Notes: generated by a model not told the origin, from the sequence alone. Positions 36,756 through 49,577 are shown, numbered from the stretch's first letter. The stretch is 64,000 bases of DNA from Diploscapter coronatus (GCA_964036155.1 OZ038423.1:72555249-72619248), one strand, 5' to 3'. A program made the numbers and translations.

Positions 36756-37087
36756 TCAGTCAAATTGATCGTTGAGAAGCCAAACCGTACGGTATCCTTT
36801 TTCTATACTATAATAGTAGTTCTGCATCGCTAGGCAAGAAAGCATGCAGTATTGAGAGAGGAAAAGAAACTCACGAGGGGAGAACATAACTCATTCCTAC
36901 GTTACCGCAAGCATGATCCTTTGGCAGAATGGGCAGAGCGTCTGCTTGTCTTTATCAGACATTGACAGCAGCTCGATTATCCAGCGTTCACATGTTTATG
37001 CCAAAATACAAACTCCTTTATTTCGTTGAAAAATAGTGTAGGGAAAAGAAGACAGACAATTCTCCAACCCAATTATCAATTTGGTTG
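36756..37087. mobile_element. inverted-repeat element (family A, copy 2) with tRNA-like core
   Basis: The left arm reads TCAGTCAAATTGATCGTTGA and continues with CCAAACCGTACGGTATCC, closely matching both arms of copy 1 (20698-21036). The right arm is more decayed but in reverse complement starts TCAACCAAATTGATAATTG. Length 332 bp, close to copy 1 (339 bp). It carries a tRNA-like block at 36915-36983 in the same position relative to the element as in copy 1 when that copy is reversed. Confidence 0.7.
36915..36983 (+). pseudogene. tRNA-like pseudogene inside element A2
   Basis: It begins GATCCTTTGGCAGAATGGGC, with an A-box-like TGGCAGAATGGG. A TCTG...CAGA pair is in the place of an anticodon stem, and GCTCGATTATCC resembles a B-box. 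The loop is too long and the acceptor strands do not pair, so it is decayed. Confidence 0.45.
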
Positions 37088-37094
37088 AAATGAT

Positions 37095-37214
37095 GGACAA
37101 CTCGTAAGTGTCGTGAGGTATCTTTTTCCAAACTATTTCGCAACACTTTCCTTCCCTTCCCTATTCCTAACTATAGCGCACGTCCTCACGAAATCACGGT
37201 ATTTACGAATTGCC
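37095..37214. mobile_element. short palindromic MITE (family B, copy 2)
   Basis: Left end GGACAACTCGTAAGTGTCG and right end CCTCACGAAATCACGG...ACGAATTGCC are inverted repeats of about 24 bp (CGTGAGG and CCTCACG cores). The interior CCTATTCCTAACTATAGCGC matches that of copy 1 at 21.7 kb almost base for base over about 60 bp. Confidence 0.7.
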
Positions 37215-38703
37215 AATGGGGGATATGAAAAAGAGTGATGAAATATTTATTATTTACAAGAAATTGCTATAGAACTTTACGTGCCTAACATTTCAAAGTC
37301 ATGTTTCGAAAATCTATTAATTTAATTTCAAAAATGACGCAACAAGCCGTATTTTGGCTGATTTCTATCATTCCACTGGATAACTCGCAAATTTCATTCT
37401 TTCTTTTCGCCCCCTCAACTTCACACGCTATTTCCATTTCATCATATGTCTATTCATAGCCATCATCAAATTCAAATGTTATCCATAAGGGGACCGAAAA
37501 ATTGTCGTCGTACACAGAACAATTCGATAACGACCACAAGTTAGGCAGCGAACTACTCCTGCAGCGTTTTATTGTTGAAATTTGCTCTTTTCACATATAA
37601 ATTTCATTATCCAATTTCTACGTGCAAACTTTATCATCATATGACATAAACTTATCTAGTTCAGCCACACCTTTGCTCTGCTTATAACTTCTTCAAAATG
37701 AGGTTAGTGCAGAAATATTGAGATAAAAATACGTCGTGACGATTTCTAAGTCGAAGAATTCCTGTCGAACGTTTCTAACGAATTGCCGATTTGCATGCGA
37801 TGAATATTCTTCTTTGGCGGTTTTTGTCCAATAACAACTTTCCTATGCTTGCTCACGTTTGCATTCTTCCTTCGCTTCTTCATCATTTGCGTTGTGTCAT
37901 TTCGCACCTCAGCCAATCAATTATCGTATAATTGTAGTGTTTCTCCTCGTTCTCCTCAAATGCACTCTATTTCACTCAGCTTCTCCACTAATTGGTGCTT
38001 AATTCTGCGATTCCAATGCTTGGAGTCCTTTCGAGGCAACACCGACTTTCTAGTCTTCCCCTATATTTATCAGTTTCTAAAGAAATTTATACCCGAGGAA
38101 AGGCAATTCAAGTAGAAGGCGAAGTAGAAGTTGATTTTGAACATTTTCTAAATTCGGAATAATTTTTTATTCCTAAAGTCAGAGTCGATAATTGTTTTTC
38201 CTCGATCTTCAAATTTTCGTTCTTATCTCTCATCTTTTAGCTTCATTTTTCATTCCCATCGTCAAAATATCTCTTTTTCAAACATTGTTTTTCTCACTTT
38301 CCTGGCAATAAGAGGGACTCATCTCAGTTTACCTTATTCTCACGATACATCCGCACCTTCTTCTGTCGTTTCCCAAGTTATTATTCCCTATCCAATTGTC
38401 TTGCCAATTTGAAGAAAAATGAAAGTTTTAAGGATAGGGTCCCGGTTAGCAATCTTCTGGGGTCTAATTTGTTACATTTTTGAGACTAGAATTTGATTTT
38501 TTTTTCTGTTTCATGTACAACTCTAAAGGCTATTCGATTATCGCATTCTGTCAAATGAAAACATGATAGTTCATATTCTATGCTTACGTATTGAATCATT
38601 AGATTGCTACATTTTTCGCTAGGCCATTTCTGATTGTCTATCTTGTTGCATGTTTATGTGCCGTACGTAACGAAGTTGTCTTCCCTTGCCTTCCTTTTTC
38701 CCA

Positions 38704-41412
38704 ATGTGCATAGCCGTGGTTCTTCTATTCAATTCGTTCTACTCTGCCTATTATCATATCATCGATCTATGTCATCACGTGTTCATTTCGTTAGCCATCC
38801 TCATTATCATCTTCATTTGCCTCACACCGGTGCTATTTTCGCTGCAAACGGTGCGTAATCGAATAACCTATAGCGAGAACATTTTCTCAAAATAGTTACG
38901 TTTCTGATTCTTTGCCACTTCACTACGCAAAGAAATATCACCTCGTTAGAAGTAGACCTGAGTTGAATATCTTTTTATCGTCACTGAAAAACGCAGATAA
39001 ATTCGAGGTGGTGAGATAGTGAAGAATTCGTTGCAATCAACTTCAAAATCATTTATTAGAATTTTGCAGGACTCAGCCCCATTGTATACGATAATCTTTC
39101 TGGTTTGCGGGGTGGTGGTAGGACTCGCCGCGGTCATCTTCTCCATGTGCATCTATAGACAATGCCTGCAGAAAAAACAGCCGCTCACCACGTGAGCAAA
39201 ATATTAGTAATAAAATGTGCATCCATGCACATCTTCAACCCTTTTCTTCGAGTTTTTCAAATATGAAACGTTATCTTCTTCCGAAGTCAGCATTTTCAAA
39301 TTTTAGCACCCCAAAGCCGGAAGACAAACGCGAACATCTGCGAGATACTCGACCTGGAATCTGCAGACCATTAGTTCTGGGCCATGGCCCCGAAGCTATT
39401 ATTGAACAGGCCGCCGAGGGACTGACCACTTCAAGCTATCCTCCTGTGATCGTTGCCACCAGCTGCTTGGATGAAACCGATGAGCATCAACAGATTGTCG
39501 AGGATGAGGAAATCGAAGATCCGGAATTCGAGGTCGTCACAGAGCCGAGAAAAAGGAGACAGCTACCCAGCATCGAACATCTCAAAGGAAGCAGTCTGGT
39601 ATGTCTTCAAGGAGTGCAACTTTTGTCAGTCTTTTTCGATACTGATAAAAAGATTGAAATTCAGCTTCAGTGTAGTAACTTTGCGTTCTAACATATTTTA
39701 CAAGTATGAACTTCAACAATATACGCGAGGTTTTCAGGAAGAAGAACGAGAAAGCCTCCTGAAAAGTGCCGAAAATGAAGACATTTACCGTCAAAGGCGA
39801 GAAAACCTCGTAAAGATGCACCGCACTAGTATCACAGAATGGACGATGCCCGTGGTGGTCGGCGGAGTCCAGCAGCAACAGAGGCGAATCCCGATTGGAG
39901 GAGAAACTTTGCAATACTTGGCCGTTCATCCACTTCCGAGACAGGTTTGAATTGCTCTTTATCTGTGTTGAATAAATAATAGAATTTGACGGATTAGACG
40001 ATACTAAAACTATGAATGCTGACATGGTAGAACAGAAAACTAGGCTTAGAAAGCTCATCTTCTAAGTAATACAATCTTTAGGCTCTTTCCTTTGATGAAA
40101 GAATAAATCGAAGAGATCAGCGACGAAATTCGGAGTACACCGATTCGGTAAGAGCCGAATTGGTTATGAGTGAACAACATTTAAAAATTTCAGAATGTCT
40201 GGAGCAGAATGGGTTATTCGCAGGACCCGAGTATGAGAGATGTTGGGTAAGGAGGAGGAGGAGGAGGATCAGCATCAATAGAAACGATTGTTCAACATCA
40301 ATTTTCAGAGGAGACGACGCGTACGATCAGTATCATCAGAGAGCACAAATTCAGACGAGTTTGCAACTGCAAAATCGGTTATCAAAATCGTAATATTCCA
40401 ATGAAAACGAATGCTTAGATCGATGCCCCTCTATGGACAACCAATAGCCGTGAGGCCGCAACATCCAGCAATGCCATTGCCTTCAGGACCCCGTGTCCTA
40501 TATCCAAATCAGAGGAGGGAATCTCTGACCTGCCTAATGTCGATGGCAGATCCTAATCAGGGATACGCAACGTTCACCAATCTCAATGTGTAAGCTAAAT
40601 TTATCTCATTAGAAAGTCGTGCAAATTGAAAACGACGAGATAATATTCGAAATTAGGGAAATTTGAAAGAGACGGATAACCGTGGAAAAGAGTTTTATTC
40701 TATAAAATCCAGTAGTCAAAATGGATGTTCAATAAATAGCATCAATTATGCAAATATTTTCATGGCAGAAAATTCAATCTTTGCATTAAAAAATTGAAAA
40801 AAAAAAAAATCCAAAATTTTCCTTATTTGACCAATCGTTTTTTCCAAACATGCAAAATGAGTGCCTGTCCACAAATAATTCATGTTCGCACCACAATTCA
40901 CTAGCACTGTTCATTCTGCTGACTTTCGTAGTACTCATCTTCTTCCTCTCTATTTAAATTTCTTTCAACCGGTTTTTCTCTCCATTCTCGCATCTTTCTG
41001 TCACCCCTGCTTCTCTGTTTCACCTAGTCCCTCGTCGAATTCGAATGTGTTCATTTTCCAATTTGTGTTGGCTGCACGCTCCATGTCGGGCAATGACTAT
41101 CGATGCCCATTCTTCTCATCTTCCGTTTTTTCTCCATTTTCTCCCAATTCTCCGCATTACTTCACCAATTCCTCCTCAGTGTTATGTCTATTGCCTTGCG
41201 CGAATGTGAATATCCATTTGTGGACGAAGACATCCATTCGCACTTTTGCCAACCCAAATGCGCAGAAAGATAACATAATGGTCAATAGGATAGAAGAATG
41301 TCTTTGCTGCACTTTTTAAATTATCAAATTTGATCAAATTGTCATTTTCAGTGCATCTCCGAAAGTTCGACGCATGTCAGCATACGATTACGCATCAAAT
41401 CTTCCTCCATGA
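38704..41412 (+). CDS. membrane-anchored protein of unknown function
   Basis: I do not recognise the family. Nine exons with agreeing phases (38704-38850, 39070-39191, 39307-39598, 39738-39944, 40082-40147, 40194-40246, 40309-40389, 40419-40589, 41352-41412) give 399 residues. The N-terminus is hydrophobic (ILIIIFICLTPVLFSL). A clear transmembrane helix follows, TIIFLVCGVVVGLAAVIFSM, then CIYRQCLQKK and a long cytosolic tail. The tail has an acidic patch (DEEIEDPEFEVV), basic RKRR, RRESLTC-type possible phosphosites and the end SAYDYASNLPP. The first exon is the weakest part; the true start may lie upstream. The last intron is 762 nt; reading through its donor would end the protein after TNLNV. 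The acceptor at 40308 is CAGAG, and a cut two bases later opens a different frame through two exons. Confidence 0.7.
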
Positions 41413-44400
41413 ATGATCATTTTTTATCGATTTATTTATTTATTTTGGTCGAAGTATAACCTGATTTTAGCATCTACAATATTCCTATTTTGACAATTCT
41501 ATTCAGTTTGCACAAATTTTAGAAGTCATGTTATTCCTGCTGAATTTATCAAATCTACATTCTAGCCTCCATTCAAACCATTTCTAAGTCAACTATTATC
41601 GCATAGCCATTTCATATTGCAAGCTTTCAAATATTTTTGACAATAAATAGTTCTCCCAATTTTTCCAAGAAAATACTGATTTTCACAGCTATTAGATAGT
41701 TATCACAAAATTTGTCCACTTTTTATGCGATTTATTTCTGACAATGATTGCAGTTCTTTCTATTACCGATTTACACAAACAAATGAGCGAATTGATTCAT
41801 TCGTCCCAAAATATTTTCTTTTCTTATCAACGCGAAATGAATCAAAGGAAAGGTGGCCAAATCGTTTACCTAATCGAGTTTGCTTTTCCGATTCGTTCCT
41901 TTCCGTAAATCTAGCTTTTTCTTCTCCCAGCTTTTCACTCACCTCCTTTCTCTTTTCAGTTGTTTACTACCATTCCTTTCTTTCGCTCTCATTCGTCTTT
42001 CACTTTCCATTCTCGTACGTTTGTACGCTTGTGTGCATTTCCTCCCAGTCTGCAGCCATGCTCATTCAGTCGTCAGCGTTGTCCAGTTGTTATTCCTTCT
42101 TTGGGCCCGCTGATTGCGAGCGATAGCCGTTAGTCTATGGCTTATCTAACTTTTTACGAAAATCAACAACGACGATATTTCCCTCATTCATCAAAATGTG
42201 ATCGTCCATGTTTTTCTTCGATCTATACGATTTGAATCACTTTTCCATCAAATTATTACTTTTCTCGTTTTATCGGATTGCCAGCTTTTCGCGTGTAAAC
42301 TCTTGGAAAGCTCACCCAACTTAGAAATGAAAAGGGCTTTATGAGAGAATAGGTGATCTTTACAAGAATCCTAGATTTAGGTTGCGATAAAATTTCGACA
42401 TCATTCGATGAAAAGTCCTCCGATCTAATTTAGAACATAGTTTAGACATTGGCTGTTGTTGGATGTCTCCCCCCGAGGAGAACGATGACCGAGCACAGAT
42501 ATTATCTCCCCTCTCTAACGGATACGTACACGATTTCGGTTGGTTGGTTGTAAAAATTTATTGGACATGCATGCATTGCCCGTTCAAAATCGATAGACAT
42601 TTCAATTCGATTCGATATTTGGTTGAATCAGCTTCTTCAAAAACCACTAAAGTTTCGCGTTGAATTGACGATTTTATAGCATTTTCGTTCTAGTCCCTTG
42701 GCGATTTTTCATTAAACAAATTTCATTGAGCTTGGAGAAAAAGCTTGAATTAGATCGCTAAATTTTAACTGAGCCACTAAAGGCATCGCATATTTATGTC
42801 CGCCTAGTATTTTCCACTGTTCATCAATTTTCTCGTATCACCCTTGAGTAACTCCTCTTTCTGAACCTCAAATGGGTACAAGTTTGTCATATTCATTTAC
42901 CGGTTTGTCATTTCCTTCATCTTTACCTGTTAATTGTCAATTTTGAATTGTCCCTCCGTATCTCCTTCCAGCCTGCCCTTCATCGACCTCCAGTACCACC
43001 TGCCTTCCCATCTCATTCGAATTGATGCCTTCATTTCCCGTTTCTTTATTCGCCTGCCTCAATTTTCTCGCGCCAAATTCAATCCATTGTCCTTTTTCCT
43101 CCACTTTCCACATTTCTTTCAGTTTCTCCACAACCTGAACACTTCAACAAACAGTTCATTGCAATACATCCGAGTTTCACACACTCACTCGGCTGTTTCT
43201 GTTTGCGCGGCTACAAATTTCAACAAATCAACGTTCTTTTCACGCCCTTTTATATTTGCAAAAGCTGTTTTTTTTCAGAATAAAATCTACAATTTAAATG
43301 CCTGCAAGATTTTTTCCGTCATTTTGCTAACTTCCTACCTTCCATTCTAAAAATCATCTACAAGTCTGAAGTTTCAACATTTTTTTCAAGCTAATGGACC
43401 ATTATCGTTAGAATCGCGATTTCTTATCGACGCTTTCAAAAAACCCATAGGAATTTCTATTTTCATCGTTCATTATAGTTCTTTATCTGAGCAGTTTTTG
43501 CAAGAAAAATCAACGAAAATATTGGCGGTAGGGATTTTTGGGTCTGCGTGACGCGGTCACCTGTCTATTCTTCGCCAGCCTCTCAGCTGATGATGCTTTG
43601 CTAACCTCTGTTCCCCGTTGCATCGTCGCATCCTGCGGTTCGGGTTTTTTTCGTTCGTTCGTCCCTTCCCATTTCCACAACGCATTTCTCGATTCTTTTT
43701 TCGTCCCCAGCAGTCATCTGCCGCGCTTGTTTGTAATTGGCTTAAACGCGAATGATTTCCGATTCCATCCCCTCTCACATGTCATTGTTAGCTGCTAAAC
43801 CCATAGGCCCAATAGATAGTCACTCTATTCACACGAGTCTTTTTACTAGTCGTTAAAATTAGCATAATTTGAGGCGAATGAAAACTTTTTGCCACCGATT
43901 AACGATATTCCGTAACATTTTAGTGATTTTCGACTTCATCCCGCTTAGATGCCATTGTTAGCTGTTAAGCCCAATAACCCGATAGACCGTTATTTCACTC
44001 ACACGCAGCTTTTGGCGTTTTGCTCTTTGCCATTCAATAAAATTAGCCTATTTTTAATCAAGTAATTCATCTTGTATCGATACTCCTAAACCGTGTCACC
44101 AGATTGTTAAATCCGAATCGGCCATTGTGTTATTCACATACAGCTAGAAATCATAAAATTTTGCCATTCTTTTATTGGGGCTAAAATATTTTGAGCCGTG
44201 TATTTCCTTTTCTACGATATTTCGTAATCTTTTATTCAATGCTCGATTGAGAATTTGCCCACTTCAACAAGTTCAATAACTGCGCGAAATTTTAAATGAA
44301 TCATGCATTTGAATTGTCAAAACTTGAACTCAAAATTATGTTCGTTTCATTCTTGACTGCAATTGTATTAGTTAATTTCTTATACATATTTCAAAGTGGA

Positions 44401-45764
44401 CAACGTAATCATTTCTTCAAGAAGCTTCGTTCAAATCATGATCTCTGAAATAGCCTTATTGAAAATTAGCCATAGAAGTCTTTATTCAATTCCTTCCAGT
44501 AACTTTTTCATGACTTTCAAGTCTGAAGACACTCTAAGAATACTATCAGTCTACACTCCTAACTATTCCAGTAATTGCAGAAATAATTATTTTTGTACTT
44601 TAGACACACCCATCCTTTGCATTAAAATCGGGCCGCAAAACAATGCCGTGCGCAATCATTACTTGCGTCCATTTTGTTGTTATGGTAAAAAAAAACCCTG
44701 TAGTTGGGCTGGGCAGCAAAAGTGCATGCAATCGAAAGTTATTCACTCGAGTTTCTTATTCTGTTCGAGCACCAGACATCGTGATATTGCAAAACTTCAT
44801 TTGCCATTTCATCATGTTACTGTTTCAATCAATTTTGCAGCATTGATCTAGCTCTTCCAATATCTTCTTGATAAGTCTATAAAAAAAACTGTCTCCAAAT
44901 TCCAATCCATGACTGAAAATCTATACTATGCCATCATCCTATGTGAAATTTCTTAGAACTTTCAATTATAAATTTGACTTGAAGCCATTGACTTTCCTCG
45001 GAATATTTTTCTCGATTGTCTTCTATGTAACCGTTACCTTCATTGTTCGATTTATTCCAAGTAGAATCTACAGAACTAAAATATGCAGTTTAACTATGTC
45101 AATTAAATGGCTACATTGCAGCATTTGTTGTGGTGATTCGATTAAATGTCTTCTAACCCTCTACTTTTATTCTTCCTTTTCGTTTCCTTTACTTTCCGTA
45201 TATGTTGCTGTTTCATTCCTCGTCTCTTCATAAATCAGCTGATCGTCTGCATGTATTTCTATCTTCTTCTGTTGTTGCGGTTCTCCGTCCATGAACATTT
45301 TTCCTTAATCCAATAAATAGCCTATTCTTCGGCGTAGTTATATTCATTTTTATCTGAATCCCATAAACTTATACCCTTTTATCAGATAGCTAAAATTCTT
45401 CATTCTGAAAATACTTTGTCTCATAGATCACCTCTTCAAGCTGGACGTGATAGTGTTTCAAATAGTTTCGACCTTCGATTTTAACTACATGGATTTAGTT
45501 TGGAGTAGAAATGATATTCCTTGGTAATTTCATAGTTCACTGTCCGTCTGTTCACGCCTATTATCTCATGCCGCTTTGATCGCCGATTTCCGAATCTCAA
45601 ATAACTTTGCCCTTTGGATAATTCGTATTGTACTTCGCGTAAATAACAATAATCACTTTGAACTTTCCCAAATTGTTTGAATTTTCGACAAAAACTATTT
45701 CAGTCCATCACCATCGAGTAAATCATCGAATCTAAAAATTTTTAAACTAATCTCGGGAATCTTT
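41413..45764. other. pyrimidine-rich intergenic region
   Basis: The + strand is rich in T and C. This keeps several frames open for 100-150 codons (40882-41319, 41725-42126, 42934-43350, 44396-44851), but the predicted peptides are Ser/Phe/Leu-rich without domains or splice-site support. A tandem duplication lies at 43750-44010. It probably contains the promoter of the BTB gene. Confidence 0.55.
43750..44010. repeat. tandem duplication, unit about 172 bp
   Basis: The segment from 43750 (GATTTCCGATTCCATCCC...CATTGTTAGCTGCTAAACCC...CACTCTATTCACACG) is repeated from 43922 (GATTTTCGACTTCATCCC...CATTGTTAGCTGTTAAGCCC...TTTCACTCACACG). A third, much weaker copy may follow near 44100-44150 (ATTGTTAAATCC...GTGTTATTCACATACAGCT). 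Confidence 0.6.
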
Positions 45765-48700
45765 ATGACGAATTCGAAAGAGAACAGGTCGATGACAGTG
45801 CCAAATCGACTGCCCATTGTCGAGGCTGATTCGAACGGTATTCTTATTCGAGTTGAAATTGAAAACGAATCTCTTCTGTTACAGTTTGGACTTCAATTAT
45901 GAATGGTTAATTGAAAATGATTAAAAAAGAGTTGAATTAAATTTATGCAAATGCTTGAACAATCTACAATTTAGGAATCGATTGCTTCGGAGAGGACAGA
46001 GATGCGTTGAACGATCTGGCAAAATACTACAACAACTCAAACTTCAGTGATATCTGTTTGTTGGTTGGAGAGGCACGGTATGCTCATCCTCAACAAATTC
46101 GCTTGACTCAATCGTTCTTTCTAGATATTCTGCACACCGCCTGATCTTGGCAAAAAGCAGCGACGTATTCGAGAGAATGTTCAGCGAGCCATGGAATAAG
46201 AAGGATAAGCAGGTAAATTTGATTGATTCGAAGAGAACTTTTGAGAACTAAATAAGAATAATTGAAAATTGAAAAGAAACTCAATTCAGGAAGTCCAAAT
46301 CGTCGAGGATTCCGAATGCGAAAAGGTATTCTCCTCCTTCCTAAGATATCTCTACTGCAATCACATCGTCATGAATGAAAAGAACTGCCTGCCGGTATTG
46401 ATCTTGGCTGACAAGTACAACATCATCAGTTTGAAGAAGGTGGTTTCATGGATTCTGGTCCATTTACGAGAGTTAATTTCAGCTCTGTCTGAATTATGCA
46501 ATTACGCATATTCTGCCAGAAACACCTCTAAAAGATATTTTCAACATTTGGTTCAGCTATGCGACTAAAGCATACCATCAGGTTGGTTACTGATTATTCA
46601 AGTTCTCGAAGATGACTCTATGCAAAAGACAAAGCTTCATTGTGGTCAAAAGTTATTTCGAAGGGAAAAACAGCTTCTTCGAACGTGAATATTGGATCAG
46701 AGAAAAAAGCATCACCAAACAATTTTATTTCTAAGTCACATCATGTGTTTCCAGATGTTGATTAGAGCCTGTGTCCAGAAATTCGCCGAATATTTCCAAG
46801 AGATTCTCTCGAGTGACTGGGAGAAGAGTTGGTTGTCTCTGGACCGAGACCAGATGATTGAGATACTCAAGTGCAATCAGCTCGTCGTTACAAGTAAGTC
46901 AGAGTCTGGGAATAGACATAGCCACTGACTTTGGTTTCAATTCAGCAAATTTGTCTCAAATTTCATTTTTTTCACCTTCAACACTTATCCCTAACCAAGA
47001 CTCTGAATGCATGGTATTCTGATAGTTTTCAGGCGAATATCTACTTTTCGAGAAAGTAGTAGCTTGGCTGAATGCCCCATCGCATCCGGAAAGGAGAGGC
47101 CCTGCAGCTGCACCTTTACTTGCGCAGATTCTACCGCTCATTCGGTAATCACATCATGCCGGGAATAAGGCAAATTCATGGATTTTCTTCAGATTCGCCT
47201 ACATGACTGCCGATGATTTATCCAAAGTCGAGAACAGCCAGTTAGCCGAATCTCAAGCGAAACTCTTCCATCCGTTGATTCTCCTATCGTACAAATTCCA
47301 GGCTCTGTCTCTGAAAAGTCGGGTCGAATCGAAGTAATATCTTTGGAATGGATTTTGGCTCCCGGAAGAATTCATTTGATTCAATAGAAGTGTTGATAGA
47401 GAATTGTCACGTCTTTGAGAATATTTGAAATTCACAATTGAACCTCTGAATCAAAGCAAATAATATCTGAGAACCCATGGTTGAATATTTTCAGAGAATT
47501 CATAACCCAGCAATTCCTGCTCCGTAACTACTGCGACATTCGTTGGGATAAGCGGTTCGCCATCGACTCTTCCATAGTCGTCGCCAATGTTGAAACTGCG
47601 TTCCAAGTATCTATATTTTTAATCTATCAATTACACGAAACTTTCAGTTCATAACGCGAAGCTGTGCCTTTCCAGCGAGTGACTGGTCGTGGACACTCAA
47701 GGTGCAGCCTTGGAGATCCAATGATCCAGCTAGTTCCAGTCAGCTCAGATTCAGTCTCGCTGCGGATAATATCGACCAGAACAGGTTCCTTGAGTCACAG
47801 CTATTGTCTACGTCTTGTAGATTTGCTAAAATAAAAACGCGCTCCAATCGCACAAACTGGAAGAACTGACTCCCCAGCGAAATGCATATTCGACTATTGT
47901 CAATAACCGATAGTTTGGGACGAAATAAGTGATGCACAGTTCGAATATGCAAAGTGTGCATTGCGTATTCACAAATAGTCGTCTAACTTTTCTTCTGATT
48001 ATGATGTAATAACAGCGTAAAGTGTGTTGCAAACAATGCACGAATTCCCACGCATAAAAATTGTTTAATTTATTTCGTCTCAGGTTAGGAGTCATCTACA
48101 ATAGCTGCACTCATATCAAGCGAGTGTAGTTAGTGGTAAGCTGCTTCCTTCTTAAAAAGGGGAAGCAATTACTTCCGCTTTTCATCACTTATTGGATTTC
48201 TGCAAAATAACAGTCCACTCTGTAACTGTTACTTGTTTGATTGAAGCACTTTTCATCTTAGCATACTTGCGACACGTCAACGCTAAAATGGCATGAGCGT
48301 CAGAAACTAGAGCCATATTCTTTGTATACGACGGGAAAAATATTGATTGATGAGCGAAGATAATAACGTTTTTAGAAGAAAATTGCATTTTGAAATTTCA
48401 GGTCCATTGAGTACATGCTGTCATTTGTGGACGAGAAGAAGGTGATCCGGTCGATCTGGGGCAGACATACATTCAGCAAATCGAGGTAGGCTTGTGCATC
48501 TTATAATTCTTAAATATCACCAAGGAAATCATATCATTTTGATTTCATCACTGTAAAGTTCAACGTGATAATTTGCTCACTTAATATAGTCAGAAAGTCA
48601 GCAAATATCAAATTCGACTGCAGTCACTTGTGCGCTTTTGGTGTCTGATCAGGAAATTATATGATTTTTTGATGAGAAGTGCATGCATAAAAGTGACATT

Positions 48701-49577
48701 TCCATAAAACTTTTTGCAAACAATAAAACCACGATAGTACAAAAATTTTAAATGTCTAAAGTCGAACTCACACACTTATCATCGGGGCAATCTCGTAAGT
48801 GGTAATTCGGATAAAAAGCGATATAAAAATTCCGGGGTTCACGACTTCAACCAATTTTGTGCTGTGAGTAATCGCAAGTACTCAAACAAAGTTATATTGA
48901 TATTTTTGTTTATAAATTAGGATTGTTCGAAAATCTCAGACCTGAGTTGTCACTTTGATCCCCAATACTTTCCCCGATCGCTCTCTGCTCTTTGTTGCTC
49001 CCTTTCAATTTTGGCTCCGCTGTACGTGCCGTCCGTTCAATTTCCATCTTATCGGCCCCGAATCATATCAATTCCTTTCATTTCCTTCCTCATTCTTCTT
49101 CCTCCTTCACTTTCCCCTTTTACCATTCACAGCCGTGCAATGTTCTCCTTTGCATACTCATACAGTACCCTTCATTTCCTTCATTGAAAGAGTCCTGCAT
49201 TAGCGTTGGTCATTGACAAACATAACTTTTGACCTGATTGACACAGCTTATTGATGATGGCAAAGTGTTACTAAGACAAAGATCAATTTTGGAAGTTTCA
49301 TAGGGAAAACCTTGAACCCATGAAATTTCTGCACATTCAACATCGTCACGATATCGTTATTCCAGCACTCATGGAAATTTTTTTTGAAAATGAGCAAGAA
49401 AAACACGTCATAATTTCAAGGAATGATGGAAAAGAATAGAAATTCTTGATTTTCAGATATTCAATCGAAATCGAGATGGACAACAAAATCGAGCTTTCGT
49501 GTCTGCAGGACGAGGACAGTCCTTACATTTCGTTCAACAATCTCAATCTACAGCTCAATATAAAGCTCATCGACTAA
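45765..49577 (+). CDS. BTB-BACK domain protein, BTBD17-like
   Basis: Eleven exons with agreeing phases: 45765-45837, 45975-46077, 46125-46212, 46290-46439, 46755-46893, 47033-47144, 47193-47333, 47495-47606, 47648-47784, 48402-48485, 49457-49577; 419 residues. The BTB domain covers about residues 30-120 (NFSDICLLVG, YSAHRLILAKSSDVFERMF, FLRYLYCNHI, ILADKYNIISL). A BACK domain follows (ACVQKFAEYFQEIL, LFEKVVAWLNAP, LLAQILPLIRFAYMT). The C-terminal ~170 residues form a beta-rich segment (SWTLKVQPWR...RYSIEIEMDN), as in the BTBD17/galectin-3-binding-protein-like group. The intron inside the BTB/BACK boundary (46440-46754) has a weak donor (AAG|GTGGTT). There is no signal peptide, although BTBD17 proteins can be secreted. 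Many BTB-BACK proteins recruit cullin-3, but nothing here proves that. Confidence 0.9.

Larger units (their letters stand above)
36471..38703. other. intergenic region with two adjacent transposon remnants
   Basis: No gene is supportable. It holds the family A element (36756-37087) followed directly by a family B element (37095-37214). The rest is T/C-rich, with ORFs that look like composition artefacts, such as the hydrophobic frame at 37849-38115. Confidence 0.55.

Noticed and set aside
40882..42126. Long + strand ORFs of 130-145 codons
   Set aside because: They are Ser/Phe/Leu/Pro-rich products of a T/C-rich stretch, have no domain and no matching splice sites, and overlap the last intron and 3' flank of the membrane protein gene.
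42934..43350. 138-codon + strand ORF
   Set aside because: Same pyrimidine-rich composition effect; a facing purine-rich ORF exists on the other strand, as expected for low-complexity DNA.
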